DNA of 64,000 nucleotides. It comes from Megachile rotundata. Taxonomy: Eukaryota > Arthropoda > Insecta > Hymenoptera > Megachilidae. Both the position numbers and the translations under genes were made by a program. The stretch spans positions 1 to 64,000 of the forward strand of contig NW_027473722.1 in the NCBI RefSeq assembly GCF_050947335.1, in the 5' to 3' direction. This document shows, piece after piece, positions 14,891 through 30,500 of the stretch. The notes under the pieces are model-generated. The model saw nothing but the letters and a program-made list of their open reading frames with translations, did no database searches and was not told the origin of the DNA. The first letter of the stretch is position 1. Every line of letters begins with the position of its first letter.

Positions 14891-16426
14891 TTTTAACTCA
14901 TATTATTACCCATATTATGCTTATATGATCGATAGAACGACAATTACTATACTTATTACTCTCATTATTACGAATCTAACTCATATTATTAACCATATTA
15001 TGCAGATATGATCGATAGAACTACAATTACTATACTCATTACTCTTATTATTATCAATCTAACTCTTATTATTAGCCATATTATGCTTATAATATCGATA
15101 GAACGCCAATTACTATACTTATTACTGTCATTATTATCAATCTAACTCATATTATTAGCCATATTATGCTTAAATGATCGATGGAACTACAATTACTATA
15201 CTCATTACTCTTATTATTATCAATCTAACCCATATTCTTAGCCATATTATGCTTATATGATCGATAGAACGAGAATTACTATACTCACTACTCTTAGTAT
15301 TATCAATCTAACTCATATTATTAGCCATATTATCCTTATATTATCGATTCAACGACAATTACTATACTTATTACTGTTATTATTATCAATCTAACTCATA
15401 TTATTAGCCATATTATGCTTAAATGATCGATAGAACTACAATTACTATACTCATTACTCTTATTATTATCAATCTAACTCATATTATTAGCCATATTATG
15501 CTTCTATGATCGATAGAACGAGAATTACTATACTCACTACTCTTAGTATTATCAATCTAACTCATATTATTAGCCATATTATGGTTATATTATCGATAGA
15601 ACGACAATTACTATACTTATTACTTTTATTATTATCAATCCAACTCATATTATTAGCCATATTATGCTTAAATGATCGCTAGAACTACAATTACTATACT
15701 CACTACTCTTAGTATTATCAATCTAACTCACATTATTAGCCACATTATGCTTATATGATCGATAGAACGACAATTACTATACTTATTACTCTTATTATTA
15801 TCAATCTAACTCATATTATTAACCATATTATGCAGATATGATCGGTAGAACGACAATCACTATACTTATTACTCTTATTATTATCAACCTAACTCATATT
15901 ATTAGCCATATTATGCTTATATGATCGATAGAACGACAATTACTATACTTAGTACTCTTATCATTATGAATCTAACTCATATTATTAACCATATTATGCA
16001 GATATGATCGATAGAACTACAATTACTATACTTATTACTCTTATGATTATCAACCTAACTCATATTATTAGCCATATTATGCTTATATGATCGATAGAAC
16101 GACAATTACTATACTTATTACTCTTATTATTGTGAATCTAACTCATATTATTAACCATATTATGCAGATATGATCGATAGAACTACAATTACTATACTTA
16201 TTACTCTTATTATTATCAATCTAACTCATATTATTAGCCATATTATGCTTATATGATTGATAGAACGAGAATTACTATACTCACTACTCTTAATATTATC
16301 AATCTAACTCTTATTATTAGCCATATTATGCTTATAATATCGATAGAACGACAATTACTATACTTATTACTGTTATTATTATCAATCTAACTCATATTAT
16401 TAGCCATATTATGCTTAAATGATCGA
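14600..16426 (+). repeat. 24-monomer higher-order repeat, copy 1 (22 monomers)
   Basis: Markers here recur in the next block. The ctcattattacg monomer at 14961 matches 16787 (22 monomers away) and cgattcaacg at 15345 matches 17171 (22), but the ccatattatgg variant at 15583 matches 17575 and cttagtactc at 15948 matches 17940 (both 24 monomers, 1,992 bp). Between about 15360 and 15440 this copy therefore lacks two monomers (166 bp) that are present after 17180 in copy 2. The second half of the unit resembles the interior of the 96-monomer repeat. Confidence 0.88.
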
Positions 16427-18418
16427 TGGAACTACAATTACTATACTCATTACTCTTATTATTATCAATCTAACCCATATTATTAGCCATATTAAGCTTA
16501 TATGATCGATAGAACGAGAATGACTATACTCACTACTCTTAGTATTATCAATCTAACTCATATTATTGGCCATATTATGCTTATATGATCGATAGAACGA
16601 GAATTACTATACTCACTACTCTTAGTATTATCAATCTAACTCATATTATTAGCCATATTATGCTTAAATGATCGATAGAACGGCAATTACTGTACTTATT
16701 ACTCTTATTATTATCAATTTAACTCATATTATTACCCATATTATGCTTATATGATCGATAGAACGACAATTACTATACTTATTACTCTCATTATTACGAA
16801 TCTAACTCATATTATTAACCATATTATGCAGATATGATCGATAGAACTACAATTACTATACTCATTACTCTTATTATTATCAATCTAACTCTTATTATTA
16901 GCCATATTATGCTTATAATATCGATAGAACGCCAATTACTATACTTATTACTGTTATTATTATCAATCTAACTCATATTATTAGCCATATTATGCTTAAA
17001 TGATCGATGGAACTACAATTACTATACTCATTACTCTTATTATTATCAATCTAACCCATATTCTTAGCCATATTATGCTTATATGATCGATAGAACGAGA
17101 ATTACTATACTCACTACTCTTAGTATTATCAATCTAACTCATATTATTAGCCATATTATCCTTATATTATCGATTCAACGACAATTACTATACTTATTAC
17201 TGTTATTACTATCAATATAACTCATATTATTAGCCATATTATGCTTAAATGATCGATAGAACGACAATTACTATACTTATTACTCTTATTATTATCAATC
17301 TAACTCATATTATTAGCCATATTATGCTTATATGATCGATAGAACGCCAATTACTATACTTATTACTGTTATTATTATCAATCTAACTCATATTATTAGC
17401 CATATTATGCTTAAATGATCGATAGAACTACAATTACTATACTCATTACTCTTATTATTATCAATCTAACTCATATTATTAGCCATATTATGCTTCTATG
17501 ATCGATAGAACGAGAATTACTATACTCACTACTCTTAGTATTATCAATCTAACTCATATTATTAGCCATATTATGGTTATATTATCGATAGAACGACAAT
17601 TACTATACTTATTACTTTTATTATTATCAATCCAACTCATATTATTAGCCATATTATGCTTAAATGATCGCTAGAACTACAATTACTATACTCACTACTC
17701 TTAGTATTATCAATCTAACTCACATTATTAGCCACATTATGCTTATATGATCGATAGAACGACAATTACTATACTTATTACTCTTATTATTATCAATCTA
17801 ACTCATATTATTAACCATATTATGCAGATATGATCGGTAGAACGACAATCACTATACTTATTACTCTTATTATTATCAACCTAACTCATATTATTAGCCA
17901 TATTATGCTTATATGATCGATAGAACGACAATTACTATACTTAGTACTCTTATCATTATGAATCTAACTCATATTATTAACCATATTATGCAGATATGAT
18001 CGATAGAACTACAATTACTATACTTATTACTCTTATGATTATCAACCTAACTCATATTATTAGCCATATTATGCTTATATGATCGATAGAACGACAATTA
18101 CTATACTTATTACTCTTATTATTGTGAATCTAACTCATATTATTAACCATATTATGCAGATATGATCGATAGAACTACAATTACTATACTTATTACTCTT
18201 ATTATTATCAATCTAACTCATATTATTAGCCATATTATGCTTATATGATTGATAGAACGAGAATTACTATACTCACTACTCTTAATATTATCAATCTAAC
18301 TCTTATTATTAGCCATATTATGCTTATAATATCGATAGAACGACAATTACTATACTTATTACTGTTATTATTATCAATCTAACTCATATTATTAGCCATA
18401 TTATGCTTAAATGATCGA
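16427..18418 (+). repeat. 24-monomer higher-order repeat, copy 2 (full, 1,992 bp)
   Basis: This is the complete 24-monomer version: gagaatgac, ttggccatatt, cggcaattactgtac, ttattacccatatt, ctcattattacg, cgattcaacg, ccatattatgg, cttagtactc, cttatgattatcaacc and gattgatag follow in the same order as in the previous block. It begins and ends at a gatcgatggaactac monomer (about 16425 and 18417). The two monomers absent from copy 1 lie between about 17180 and 17350. Confidence 0.88.
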
Positions 18419-19210
18419 TGGAACTACAATTACTATACTCATTACTCTTATTATTATCAATCTAACCCATATTATTAGCCATATTATGCTTATATGATCC
18501 ATAGAACGAGAATTACTATACTCACTACTCTTAGTATTATCAATCTAACTCATATTATTAGCCATATTATCCTTATATTATCGATAGAACGACAATTACT
18601 ATACTTATTACTGTTATTACTATCAATATAACTCATATTATTAGCCATATTATGCTTAAATGATCGATAGAACGACAATTACATTACTTATTACTCTTAT
18701 TATTATCAATCTGACTCATATTATTAGCCATATTGTGCTTATATGATCGATAGAACGCCAATTACTATACTTATTACTGTTATTATTATCAATCTAACTC
18801 ATATTATTAGCCATATTATGCTTCTATGATCGATAGAACGAGAATTACTATACTCACTACTCTTAGTATTATCAATCTAACTCATATTATTGGCCATATT
18901 ATGCTTATATGATCGATAGAACGAGAATTACTATACTCACTACTCTTAGTATTATCAATCTAACTCATATTATTAGCCATATTATGCTTAAATGATCGAT
19001 AGAACGGCAATTACTGTACTTATTACTCTTATTATTATCAATTTAACTCATATTATTACCCATATTATGCTTATATGATCGATAGAACGACAATTACTAT
19101 ACTTATTACTCTCATTATTACGAATCTAACTCATATTATTAACCATATTATGCAGATATGATCGATAGAACTACAATTACTATACTCATTACTCTTATTA
19201 TTATCAATCT
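18419..19210 (+). repeat. Mosaic block: switch to 96-mer type and back
   Basis: The block starts as a third 24-monomer copy, but after about 18484 it follows the interior of the 96-monomer unit instead: tccttatattatcg, the rare pair tctgactcat with ccatattgtgc (18711, matching 13481, which is 63 monomers and 1 bp away). Near 18885 it switches back to the ttggccatatt, cggcaattactgtac, ctcattattacg series (19111). A local ta/at swap at 18681-18690 (acattactta for actatactta) is unique as far as I saw. The two switches look like exchange or gene-conversion junctions. Confidence 0.75.
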
Positions 19211-21029
19211 AACTCATATTATTAGCCATATTATGCTTAAATGATCGATAGAACGACAATTACTATACTTATTACTCTTACTATTATCAATCTAACTCAT
19301 ATTATTAGCCATATTATGCTTATATGAGCAATAGAACTACAATTACTATACTTATTACTCTTATTATTATCAATCTAACTCATATTATTAACCATATTAT
19401 GCAGATATGATCGATAGAACTACAATTACTATACTCATTACTCTTATTATTATCAATCTAACTCATATTATTAGCCATATTATGCTTCTATGATCGATAG
19501 AACGAGAATTACTATACTCACTACTCTTAGTATTATCAATCTAACTCATATTATTAGCCATATTATGCTTATATTATCGATAGAACGACAATCACTATAC
19601 TTATTACACTCACTGTTATCAATCTAACTCATATTATTAACCATATTATGCAGATATGATCGATAGAACTACAATTACGATACTCATTACTCTTATTATT
19701 ATCAATCTAACTCATATTATTAGCCATATTATGCTTAAATGATCGATAGAACGACAATTACTATACTTATTACTCTTATTATTATCAATCTAACTCATAT
19801 TATTAGCCATATTATGCTTATATGAGCAATAGAACTACAATTACTATACTTATTACTCTTATTATTGTGAATCTAACTCATATTATTAACCATATTATGC
19901 AGATATGATCGATAGAACTACAATTACTATACTTATTACTCTTATTATTATCAATCTAACTCATATTATTAGCCATATTATGCTTATATGATCGATAGAA
20001 CGAGAATTACTATACGCACTACTCTTAATATTATCAATCTAACTCTTATTATTAGCCATATTATGCTTATAATATCGATAGAACGCCAATTACTATACTT
20101 ATTACTGTTATTATTATCAATCCAACTCATATTGTTAGCCATATTATGCTTAAATGATCGACAGAACTACAATTACTATACTCACTACTCTTAGTATTAT
20201 CAATCTAACTCATATTATTAGCCATATTATGCTAATATGATCGAGAGAACGACAATTACTATACTTATTACACTCACTGTTATCAATCTAACTCATATTA
20301 TTAACCATATTGTGCAAATTTGAGCGGTAGAATGACAATCACTATACTTATTACTCTTATTATTATCAACCTAACTCATATTATTAGCCATATTATGCTT
20401 ATATGATCGATAGAACGACAATTACTATACTTATTACTCTTATCATTATGAATCTAACTCATATTACTAACCATATTATGCAGATATGATCGATAGTACT
20501 ACAATTACTATACTTATTACTCTTATTATTATCAATCTAACTCATATTATTAGCCATATTATGCTTATATGATCGATAGAACGAGAATTACCATACTCAC
20601 TACTCTTAATATTATCAATCTAACTCTTATTACTAGCCATATTATGCTTATATGAGCAATAGAACTACAATTACTATACTTATTACTCTTATCATTATGA
20701 ATCTAACTCATATTATTAACCATATTATGCAGATATGATCGATAGAACTACAATTACTATACTTATTACTCTTATTATTATCAATCTAACTCATATTATT
20801 AGCCATATTATGCTTATATGATCGATAGAACGAGAATTACTATACTCACTACTCTTAGTATTATCAATCTAACTCATATTATTAGCCATATTATGCTTAT
20901 ATTATCGATAGAACGACAATCACTATACTTATTACACTCACTGTTATCAATCTAACTCATATTATTAACCATATTATGCAAATTTGATCGCTAGAACGAC
21001 AATCACTATACTTATTACTCTTATTATTA
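19211..21029 (+). repeat. Satellite mosaic without a clear higher-order period
   Basis: About 22 monomers of mixed types. The gcttatatgagcaatag type occurs near 19317, 19819 and 20647, and gcagatatg/gaactac monomers are frequent. A gctaatatg/gagag monomer at 20231 comes after different partners from the usual cassette. I could not assign a complete tandem higher-order unit. The short open frame at 19988-20194 lies here and is treated as chance. Confidence 0.7.
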
Positions 21030-24000
21030 TCAACCTATCTCATATTATTAGCCATATTATGCTTATATGATCGATAGAACGACAATTACTATACTTATTA
21101 CTCTTATTATTATGAATCTAACTCATATTATTAACCATATTATGCAGATATGATCGATAGAACTACAATTACTATACTCATTACTCTTATTATTATCAAT
21201 CTAACTCTTATTATTAGCCATATTATGCTTATAATATCGATAGAACGCCAATTACTATACTTATTACTGTTATTATTATCAATCTAACTCATATTATTAG
21301 CCATATTATGCTTAAATGATCGATGGAAATACAATTACTATACTCATTACTCTTATTATTATCAATCTAACCCATATTATTAGCCATATTATGCTTATAT
21401 GATCGATAGAACGAGAATTACTATACTCACTACTCTTAGTATTATCAATCTAACTCATATTATTAGCCATATTATCCTTATATTATCGATAGAACGACAA
21501 TTACTATACTTATTACTGTTATTACTATCAATATAACTCATATTATTAGCCATATTATGCTTAAATGATCGATAGAACGACAATTACTATACTTATTACT
21601 CTTATTATTATCAATCTAACTCATATTATTAGCCATATTATGCTTATGTGATCGATAGAACGCCAATTACTATACTTATTACTGTTATTATTATCAATCT
21701 AACTCATATTATTAGCCATATTATGCTTAAATGATCGATAGAACTACAATTACTATACTCATTACTCTTATTATTATCAATCTAACTCATATTATTAGCC
21801 ATATTATGCTTCTATGATCGATAGAACGAGAATTACTATACTCACTACTCTTAGTATTATCAATCTAACTCATATTATTAGCCATATTATGCTTATATTA
21901 TCGATAGAACGACAATTACTATACTTATTACTTTTATTATTATCAATCCAACTCATATTATTAGCCATATTATGCTTAAATGATCGATAGAACTACAATT
22001 ACTATACTCACTACTCTTAGTATTATCAATCTAACTCATATTATTAGCCATATTATGCTAATATGATCGAGAGAACGACAATTACTATACTTATTACACT
22101 CACTGTTATCAATCTAACTCATATTATTAACCATATTATGCAAATTTGATCGGTAGAACGACAATCACTGTACTTATTACTCTTATTATTATCAACCTAA
22201 CTCATATTATTAGCCATATTATGCTTATATGATCGATAGAACGACAATTACTATACTTATTACTCTTATCATTATGAATCTAACTCATATTATTAACCAT
22301 ATTATGCAGATATGATCGATAGAACCACAATTACTATACTTATTACTCTTATTATTATCAATCTAACTCATATTATTAGCCATATTATGCTTAAATGATC
22401 GATCGAACTACAATTACTATACTCATTGCTCTTATTATTATCAATCTAACCCATATTATTAGCCATATTATGCTAATATGATCGATAGAACGACAATTAC
22501 TATACTTATTACTCTTATTATTATCAATCTAACTCATATTATTAGCCATATTATGCTTATATGATCGATAGAACGCCAATTATTATACTTATTACTGTTA
22601 TTATTATCAATCTAACTCATATTATTAGCCATATTATGCTTAAATGATCGATAGAACTACAATTACTATACTCATTTCTCTTATTATTATCAATCTAACT
22701 CATATTATTAGCCATATTATGCTTCTATGATCGATAGAACGAGAATTACTATACTCACTACTCTTAGTATTATCAGTCTAACTCATATTATTAGCCATAT
22801 TATGCTTATATTATCGATAGAACGACAATTACTATACTTATTACTTTTATTATTATCAATCCAACTCATATTATTAGCCATATTATGCTTAAATGATCGA
22901 TAGAACTGCAATTACTATACTCACTACTCTTAGTATTATCAATCTAACTCATGTTATTAGCCATATTATGCTAATATGATCGAGAGAACGACAATCACTA
23001 TACTTATTACACTCACTGTTATCAATCTAACTGATATTATTAACCATATTATGCAAATTTGATCGATAGAACGACAATCACTATACTTATTACTCTTATT
23101 ATTATCAACCTAACTCATATTATTAGCCATATTATGCTTATATGATCGATAGAACGACAATTACTATACTTATTACTCTTATTATTATGAATCTAACTCA
23201 TATTATTAACCATATTATGCTTCTATGATCGATAGAACGAGAATTACTATACTCACTACTCTTAGTATTATCAATCTAACTCATATTATTAGCCATATTA
23301 TGCTTATATTATCGATAGAACGACAATCACTATACTTATTACACTCACTGTTATCAATCTAACTCATATTATTAACCATATTATGCAGATATGATCGATA
23401 GAACTACAATTACTATACTTATTACTCTTATTGTTATCAATCTAACTCATATTATTAGCCATATTATGCTTATATGATCGATAGAACGAGAATTACTATA
23501 CTCACTACTCTTAATATTATCAATCTAACTCTTATTATTAGCCATATTATGCTTATAATATCGATAGAACGACAATTACTATACTTATTACTGTTATTAT
23601 TATCAATCTAACTCATATTATTAGCCATATTATGCTTAAATGATCGATAGAACTACAATTACTATACTCATTACTCTTATTATTATCAATCTAACTCATA
23701 TTATTAGCCATATTATGCTTCTATGATCGATAGAACGAGAATTACTATACTCACTACTCTTAGTATTATCAATCTAACTCTTATTATTAGCCATATTATG
23801 CTTAAATGATCGATAGAACTACAATTACTATACTCATTACTCTTATTATTATCAATCTAACCCATATTATTAGCCATATTATGCTTATATGATCGATAGA
23901 ACGAGAATTACTATACTCACTACTCTTAATATTATCAATCTAACTCTTATTATTAGCCATATTATGCTTATAATATCGATAGAACGACAATTACTATACT

Positions 24001-24266
24001 TATTACTGTTATTATTATCAATCTAACTCATATTATTAGCCATATTATGCTTAAATGATCGATAGAACTGGAATTACTATACTCATTACTCTTATTATTA
24101 TCAATCTAACCCATATTATTAGCTATATTATGCTAATATGATCGACAGAACGACATTTACTATACTTATTACACTCACTATTATCAATCTAACTCATGCT
24201 ATTAACCATATTATGCAGATATGATCGATAGAACTACAATTACTATACTTATTACTCTTATTATTA
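21030..24266 (+). repeat. 39-monomer higher-order repeat, copy A (3,237 bp)
   Basis: Rare variants recur exactly 3,237 bp (39 x 83) later: caacctatctc (21034 and 24271), atggaaatac (about 21324 and 24561), gatcgatcgaac (about 22389 and 25636), atttctctt (about 22674 and 25911), atcagtctaac (about 22774 and 26011), gaactgcaatt (about 22905 and 26142) and the catgctatt monomer that ends the unit (24195 and 27432). Left of 21030 and of 24267 the sequences differ, which sets the boundary to within about one monomer. The unit holds two five-type cassettes (anchors 22057 and 22970). Confidence 0.92.
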
Positions 24267-27200
24267 TCAACCTATCTCATATTATTAGCCATATTATGCT
24301 TATATGATCGATAGAACGACAATTACTATACTTATTACTCTTATTATTATGAATCTAACTCATATTATTAACCATATTATGCAGATATGATCGATAGAAC
24401 TACAATTACTATACTCATTACTCTTATTATTATCAATCTAACTCTTATTATTAGCCATATTATGCTTATAATATCGATAGAACGCCAATTACTATACTTA
24501 TTACTGTTATTATTATCAATCTAACTCATATTATTAGCCATATTATGCTTAAATGATCGATGGAAATACAATTACTATACTCATTACTCTTATTATTATC
24601 AATCTAACCCATATTATTAGCCATATTATGCTTATATGATCGATAGAACGAGAATTACTATACTCACTACTCTTAGTATTATCAATCTAACTCATATTAT
24701 TAGCCATATTATCCTTATATTATCGATAGAACGACAATTACTATACTTATTACTGTTATTACTATCAATATAACTCATATTATTAGCCATATTATGCTTA
24801 AATGATCGATAGAACGACAATTACTATACTTATTACTCTTATTATTATCAATCTAACTCATATTATTAGCCATATTATGCTTATGTGATCGATAGAACGC
24901 CAATTACTATACTTATTACTGTTATTATTATCAATCTAACTCATATTATTAGCCATATTATGCTTAAATGATCGATAGAACTACAATTACTATACTCATT
25001 ACTCTTATTATTATCAATCTAACTCATATTATTAGCCATATTATGCTTCTATGATCGATAGAACGAGAATTACTATACTCACTACTCTTAGTATTATCAA
25101 TCTAACTCATATTATTAGCCATATTATGCTTATATTATCGATAGAACGACAATTACTATACTTATTACTATTATTATTATCAATCCAACTCATATTATTA
25201 GCCATATTATGCTTAAATGATCGATAGAACTACAATTACTATACTCACTACTCTTAGTATTATCAATCTAACTCATATTATTAGCCATATTATGCTAATA
25301 TGATCGAGAGAACGACAATTACTATACTTATTACACTCACTGTTATCAATCTAACTCATATTATTAACCATATTATGCAAATTTGATCGGTAGAACGACA
25401 ATCACTATACTTATTACTCTTATTATTATCAACCTAACTCATATTATTAGCCATATTATGCTTATATGATCGATAGAACGACAATTACTATACTTATTAC
25501 TCTTATCATTATGAATCTAACTCATATTATTAACCATATTATGCAGATATGATCGATAGAACCACAATTACTATACTTATTACTCTTATTATTATCAATC
25601 TAACTCATATTATTAGCCATATTATGCTTAAGTGATCGATCGAACTACAATTACTATACTCATTGCTCTTATTATTATCAATCTAACCCATATTATTAGC
25701 CATATTATGCTAATATGATCGATAGAACGACAATTACTATACTTATTACTCTTATTATTATCAATCTAACTCATATTATTAGCCATATTATGCTTATATG
25801 ATCGATAGAACGCCAATTATTATACTTATTACTGTTATTATTATCAATCTAACTCATATTATTAGCCATATTATGCTTAAATGATCGATAGAACTACAAT
25901 TACTATACTCATTTCTCTTATTATTATCAATCTAACTCATATTATTAGCCATATTATGCTTCTATGATCGATAGAACGAGAATTACTATACTCACTACTC
26001 TTAGTATTATCAGTCTAACTCATATTATTAGCCATATTATGCTTATATTATCGATAGAACGACAATTACTATACTTATTACTTTTATTATTATCAATCCA
26101 ACTCATATTATTAGCCATATTATGCTTAAATGATCGATAGAACTGCAATTACTATACTCACTACTCTTAGTATTATCAATCTAACTCATGTTATTAGCCA
26201 TATTATGCTAATATGATCGAGAGAACGACAATCACTATACTTATTACACTCACTGTTATCAATCTAACTGATATTATTAACCATATTATGCAAATTTGAT
26301 CGATAGAACGACAATCACTTCACTTATTACTCTTATTATTATCAACCTAACTCATATTATTAGCCATATTATGCTTATATGATCGATAGAACGACAATTA
26401 CTATACTTATTACTCTTATTATTATGAATCTAACTCATATTATTAACCATATTATGCTTCTATGATCGATAGAACGAGAATTACTATACTCACTACTCTT
26501 AGTATTATCAATCTAACTCATATTATTAGCCATATTATGCTTATATTATCGATAGAACGACAATCACTATACTTATTACACTCACTGTTATCAATCTAAC
26601 TCATATTATTAACCATATTATGCAGATATGAACGATAGAACTACAATTACTATACTTATTACTCTTATTGTTATCAATCTAACTCATATTATTAGCCATA
26701 TTATGCTTATATGATCGATAGAACGAGAATTACTATAGTCACTACTCTTAATATTATCAATCTAACTCTTATTATTAGCCATATTATGCTTATAATATCG
26801 ATAGAACGACAATTACTATACTCATTACTGTTATTATTATCAATCTAACTCATATTATTAGCCATATTATGCTTAAATGATCGATAGAACTACAATTACT
26901 ATACTCATTACTCTTATTATTATCAATCTAACTCATATTATTAGCCATATTATGCTTCTATGATCGATAGAACGAGAATTACTATACTCACTACTCTTAG
27001 TATTATCAATCTAACTCTTATTATTAGCCATATTATGCTTAAATGATCGATAGAACTACAATTACTATACTCATTACTCTTATTATTATCAATCTAACCC
27101 ATATTATTAGCCATATTATGCTTATATGATCGATAGAACGATAATTACTATACTCACTACTCTTAATATTATCAATCTAACTCTTATTATTAGCCATATT

Positions 27201-27503
27201 ATGCTTATAATATCGATAGAACGACAATTACTATACTTATTACTGTTATTATTATCAATCTAACTCATATTATTAGCCATATTATGCTTAAATGATCGAT
27301 AGAACTACAATTACTATACTCATTACTCTTATTATTATCAATCTAACCCATATTATTAGCTATATTATGCTAATATGATCGACAGAACGACATTTACTAT
27401 ACTTATTACACTCACTATTATCAATCTAACTCATGCTATTAACCATATTATGCAGATATGATCGATAGAACTACAATTACTATACTTATTACTCTTATTA
27501 TTA
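24267..27503 (+). repeat. 39-monomer higher-order repeat, copy B (3,237 bp)
   Basis: A head-to-tail copy of the preceding unit without net length change. Private differences are single bases, for example aagtgatcgatcg near 25630, caatcacttcac near 26316, atgaacgatag near 26629, and ctatagtcac at 26735, where copy A has ctatactcac. The last one is useful because it reappears at 28561 in the fragment derived from copy B. Confidence 0.92.
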
Positions 27504-30500
27504 TCAACCTAACTCATATTATTAGCCATATTATGCTTATATGATCGATAGAACGACAATTACTATACTTATTACTCTTATTATTGTGAATCTAACTCAT
27601 ATTATTAGCCATATTATGCTTATATGATCGATAGAACGAGAATTACTATACTCACTACTCTTAATATTATCAATCTAACTCTTATTATTAGCCATATTAT
27701 GCTTATAATATCGATAGAACGACAATTACTATACTTATTACTGTTATTATTATCAATCTAACTCGTATTATTAGCCATATTATGCTTCTATGATCGATAG
27801 AACGAGAATTACTATACTCACTACTCTTAGTATTATCAATCTAACTCATATTATTAGCCATATTATGCTTATATTATCGATAGAACGACAATTACTATAC
27901 TTATTACTTTTATTATTATCAATCCAACTCATATTATTAGCCATATTATGCTTAAATGATCGATAGAACTACAATTACTATACTCACTACTCTTAGTATT
28001 ATCAATCTAACTCATATTATTAGCCATATTATGCTAATATGATCGAGAGAACGACAATTACTATACTTATTACACTCACTGTTATCAATCTAACTCATAT
28101 TATTAACCATATTATGCAAATTTGATCGGTAGAACGACAATCACTATACTTATTACTCTTATTATTATCAACCTAACTCATATTATTAACCATATTATGC
28201 TTATATGATCGATAGAACGACAATTACTATACTTATTACGCTTATCATTATGAATCTAACTCATATTATTAACCATATTATGCAGATATGATCGATAGAA
28301 CCACAATTACTATACTTATTACTCTTATTATTATCAATCTAACTCATATTATTAGCCATATTATTCTTAAATGATCGATCGAACTACAATTACTATACTC
28401 ATTACTCTTATTATTATCAATGTAACCCATATTATTAGCCATATTATGCTAATATGATCGATAGAACGACAATTACTATACTTATTACTCTTATTATTAT
28501 CAATCTAACTCATATTATTAGCCATATTATGCTTATATGATCGATAGAACGAGAATTACTATAGTCACTACTCTTAATATTATCAATCTAACTCTTATTA
28601 TTAGCCATATTATGCTTATAATATCGATAGAACGACAATTACTATACTTATTACTGTTATTATTATCAATCTAACTCATATTATTAGCCATATTATGCTT
28701 AAATGATCGATAGAACTACAATTACTATACTCATTACTCTTATTATTATCAATCTAACTCATATTATTAGCCATATTATGCTTCTATGATCGATAGAACG
28801 AGAATTACTATACTCACTACTCTTAGTATTATCAATCTAACTCTTATTATTAGCCATATTATGCTTAAATGATCGATAGAACTACAATTACTATACTCAT
28901 TACTCTTATTATTATCAATCTAACCCATATTATTAGCCATATTATGCTTATATGATCGATAGAACGAGAATTACTATACTCACTACTCTTAATATTATCA
29001 ATCTAACTCTTATTATTAGCCATATTATGCTTATAATATCGATAGAACGACAATTACTATACTTATTACTGTTATTATTATCAATCTAACTCATATTATT
29101 AGCCATATTATGCTTAAATGATCGATAGAACTACAATTACTATACTCATTACTCTTATTATTATCAATCTAACCCATATTATTAGCTATATTATGCTAAT
29201 ATGATCGACAGAACGACATTTACTATACTTATTACACTCACTATTATCAATCTAACTCATGCTATTAACCATATTATGCAGATATGATCGATAGAACTAC
29301 AATTACTATACTTATTACTCTTATTATTATCAACCTAACTCATATTATTAGCCATATTATGCTTATATGATCGATAGAACGACAATTACTATACTTATTA
29401 CTCTTATTATTGTGAATCTAACTCATATTATTAGCCATATTATGCTTATATGATCGATAGAACGAGAATTACTATACTCACTACTCTTAATATTATCAAT
29501 CTAACTCTTATTATTAGCCATATTATGCTTATAATATCGATAGAACGACAATTACTATACTTATTACTGTTATTATTATCAATCTAACTCATATTATTAA
29601 CCATATTATGCTTAAATCATCGATAGAACTACAATTACTATACTCATTACTCTTATTATTATCAATCTAACTCGTATTATTAGCCATATTATGCTTCTAT
29701 GATCGATAGAACGAGAATTACTATACTCACTACTCTTAGTATTATCAATCTAACTCATATTATTAGCCATATTATGCTTATATTATCGATAGAACGACAA
29801 TTACTATACTTATTACTTTTATTATTATCAATCCAACTCATATTATTAGCCATATTATGCTTAAATGATCGATAGAACTACAATTACTATACTCACTACT
29901 CTTAGTATTATCAATCTAACTCATATTATTAGCCATATTATGCTAATATGATCGAGAGAACGACAATTACTATACTTATTACACTCTCTGTTATCAATCT
30001 AACTCATATTATTAACCATATTATGCAAATTTGATCGGTAGAACGACAATCACTATACTTATTACTCTTATTATTATCAACCTAACTCATATTATTAGCC
30101 ATATTATGCTTATATGATCGATAGAACGACAATTACTATACTTATTACGCTTATCATTATGAATCTAACTCATATTATTAACCATATTATGCAGATATGA
30201 TCGATAGAACCACAATTACTATACTTATTACTCTTATTATTATCAATCTAACTCATATTATTAGCCATATTATGCTTAAATGATCGATCGAACTACAATT
30301 ACTATACTCATTACTCTTATTATTATCAATGTAACCCATATTATTAGCCATATTATGCTAATATGATCGATAGAACGACAATTACTATACTTATTACTCT
30401 TATTATTATCAATCTAACTCATATTATTAGCCATATTATGCTTATATGATCGATAGAACGCCAATTACTATACTTATTACTGTTATTATTATCAATCTAA

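Noticed and set aside
18681..18690. Possible small inversion (acattactta for actatactta)
   Set aside because: Only a two-base ta/at swap in one monomer. It could equally be two substitutions or a consensus error, so it is too slight to call a feature.
19988..20194. 68-codon open reading frame on the + strand (starts MIDRTRIT, very rich in Leu and Ile)
   Set aside because: It lies wholly within ordinary satellite monomers. It stays open by chance because the gcttataatatcg monomer lacks the usual TGA and the other stops are out of frame over two and a half units. The same monomer types elsewhere are closed, and I see no ribosome-binding or splice context and no domain. I do not call it a gene.
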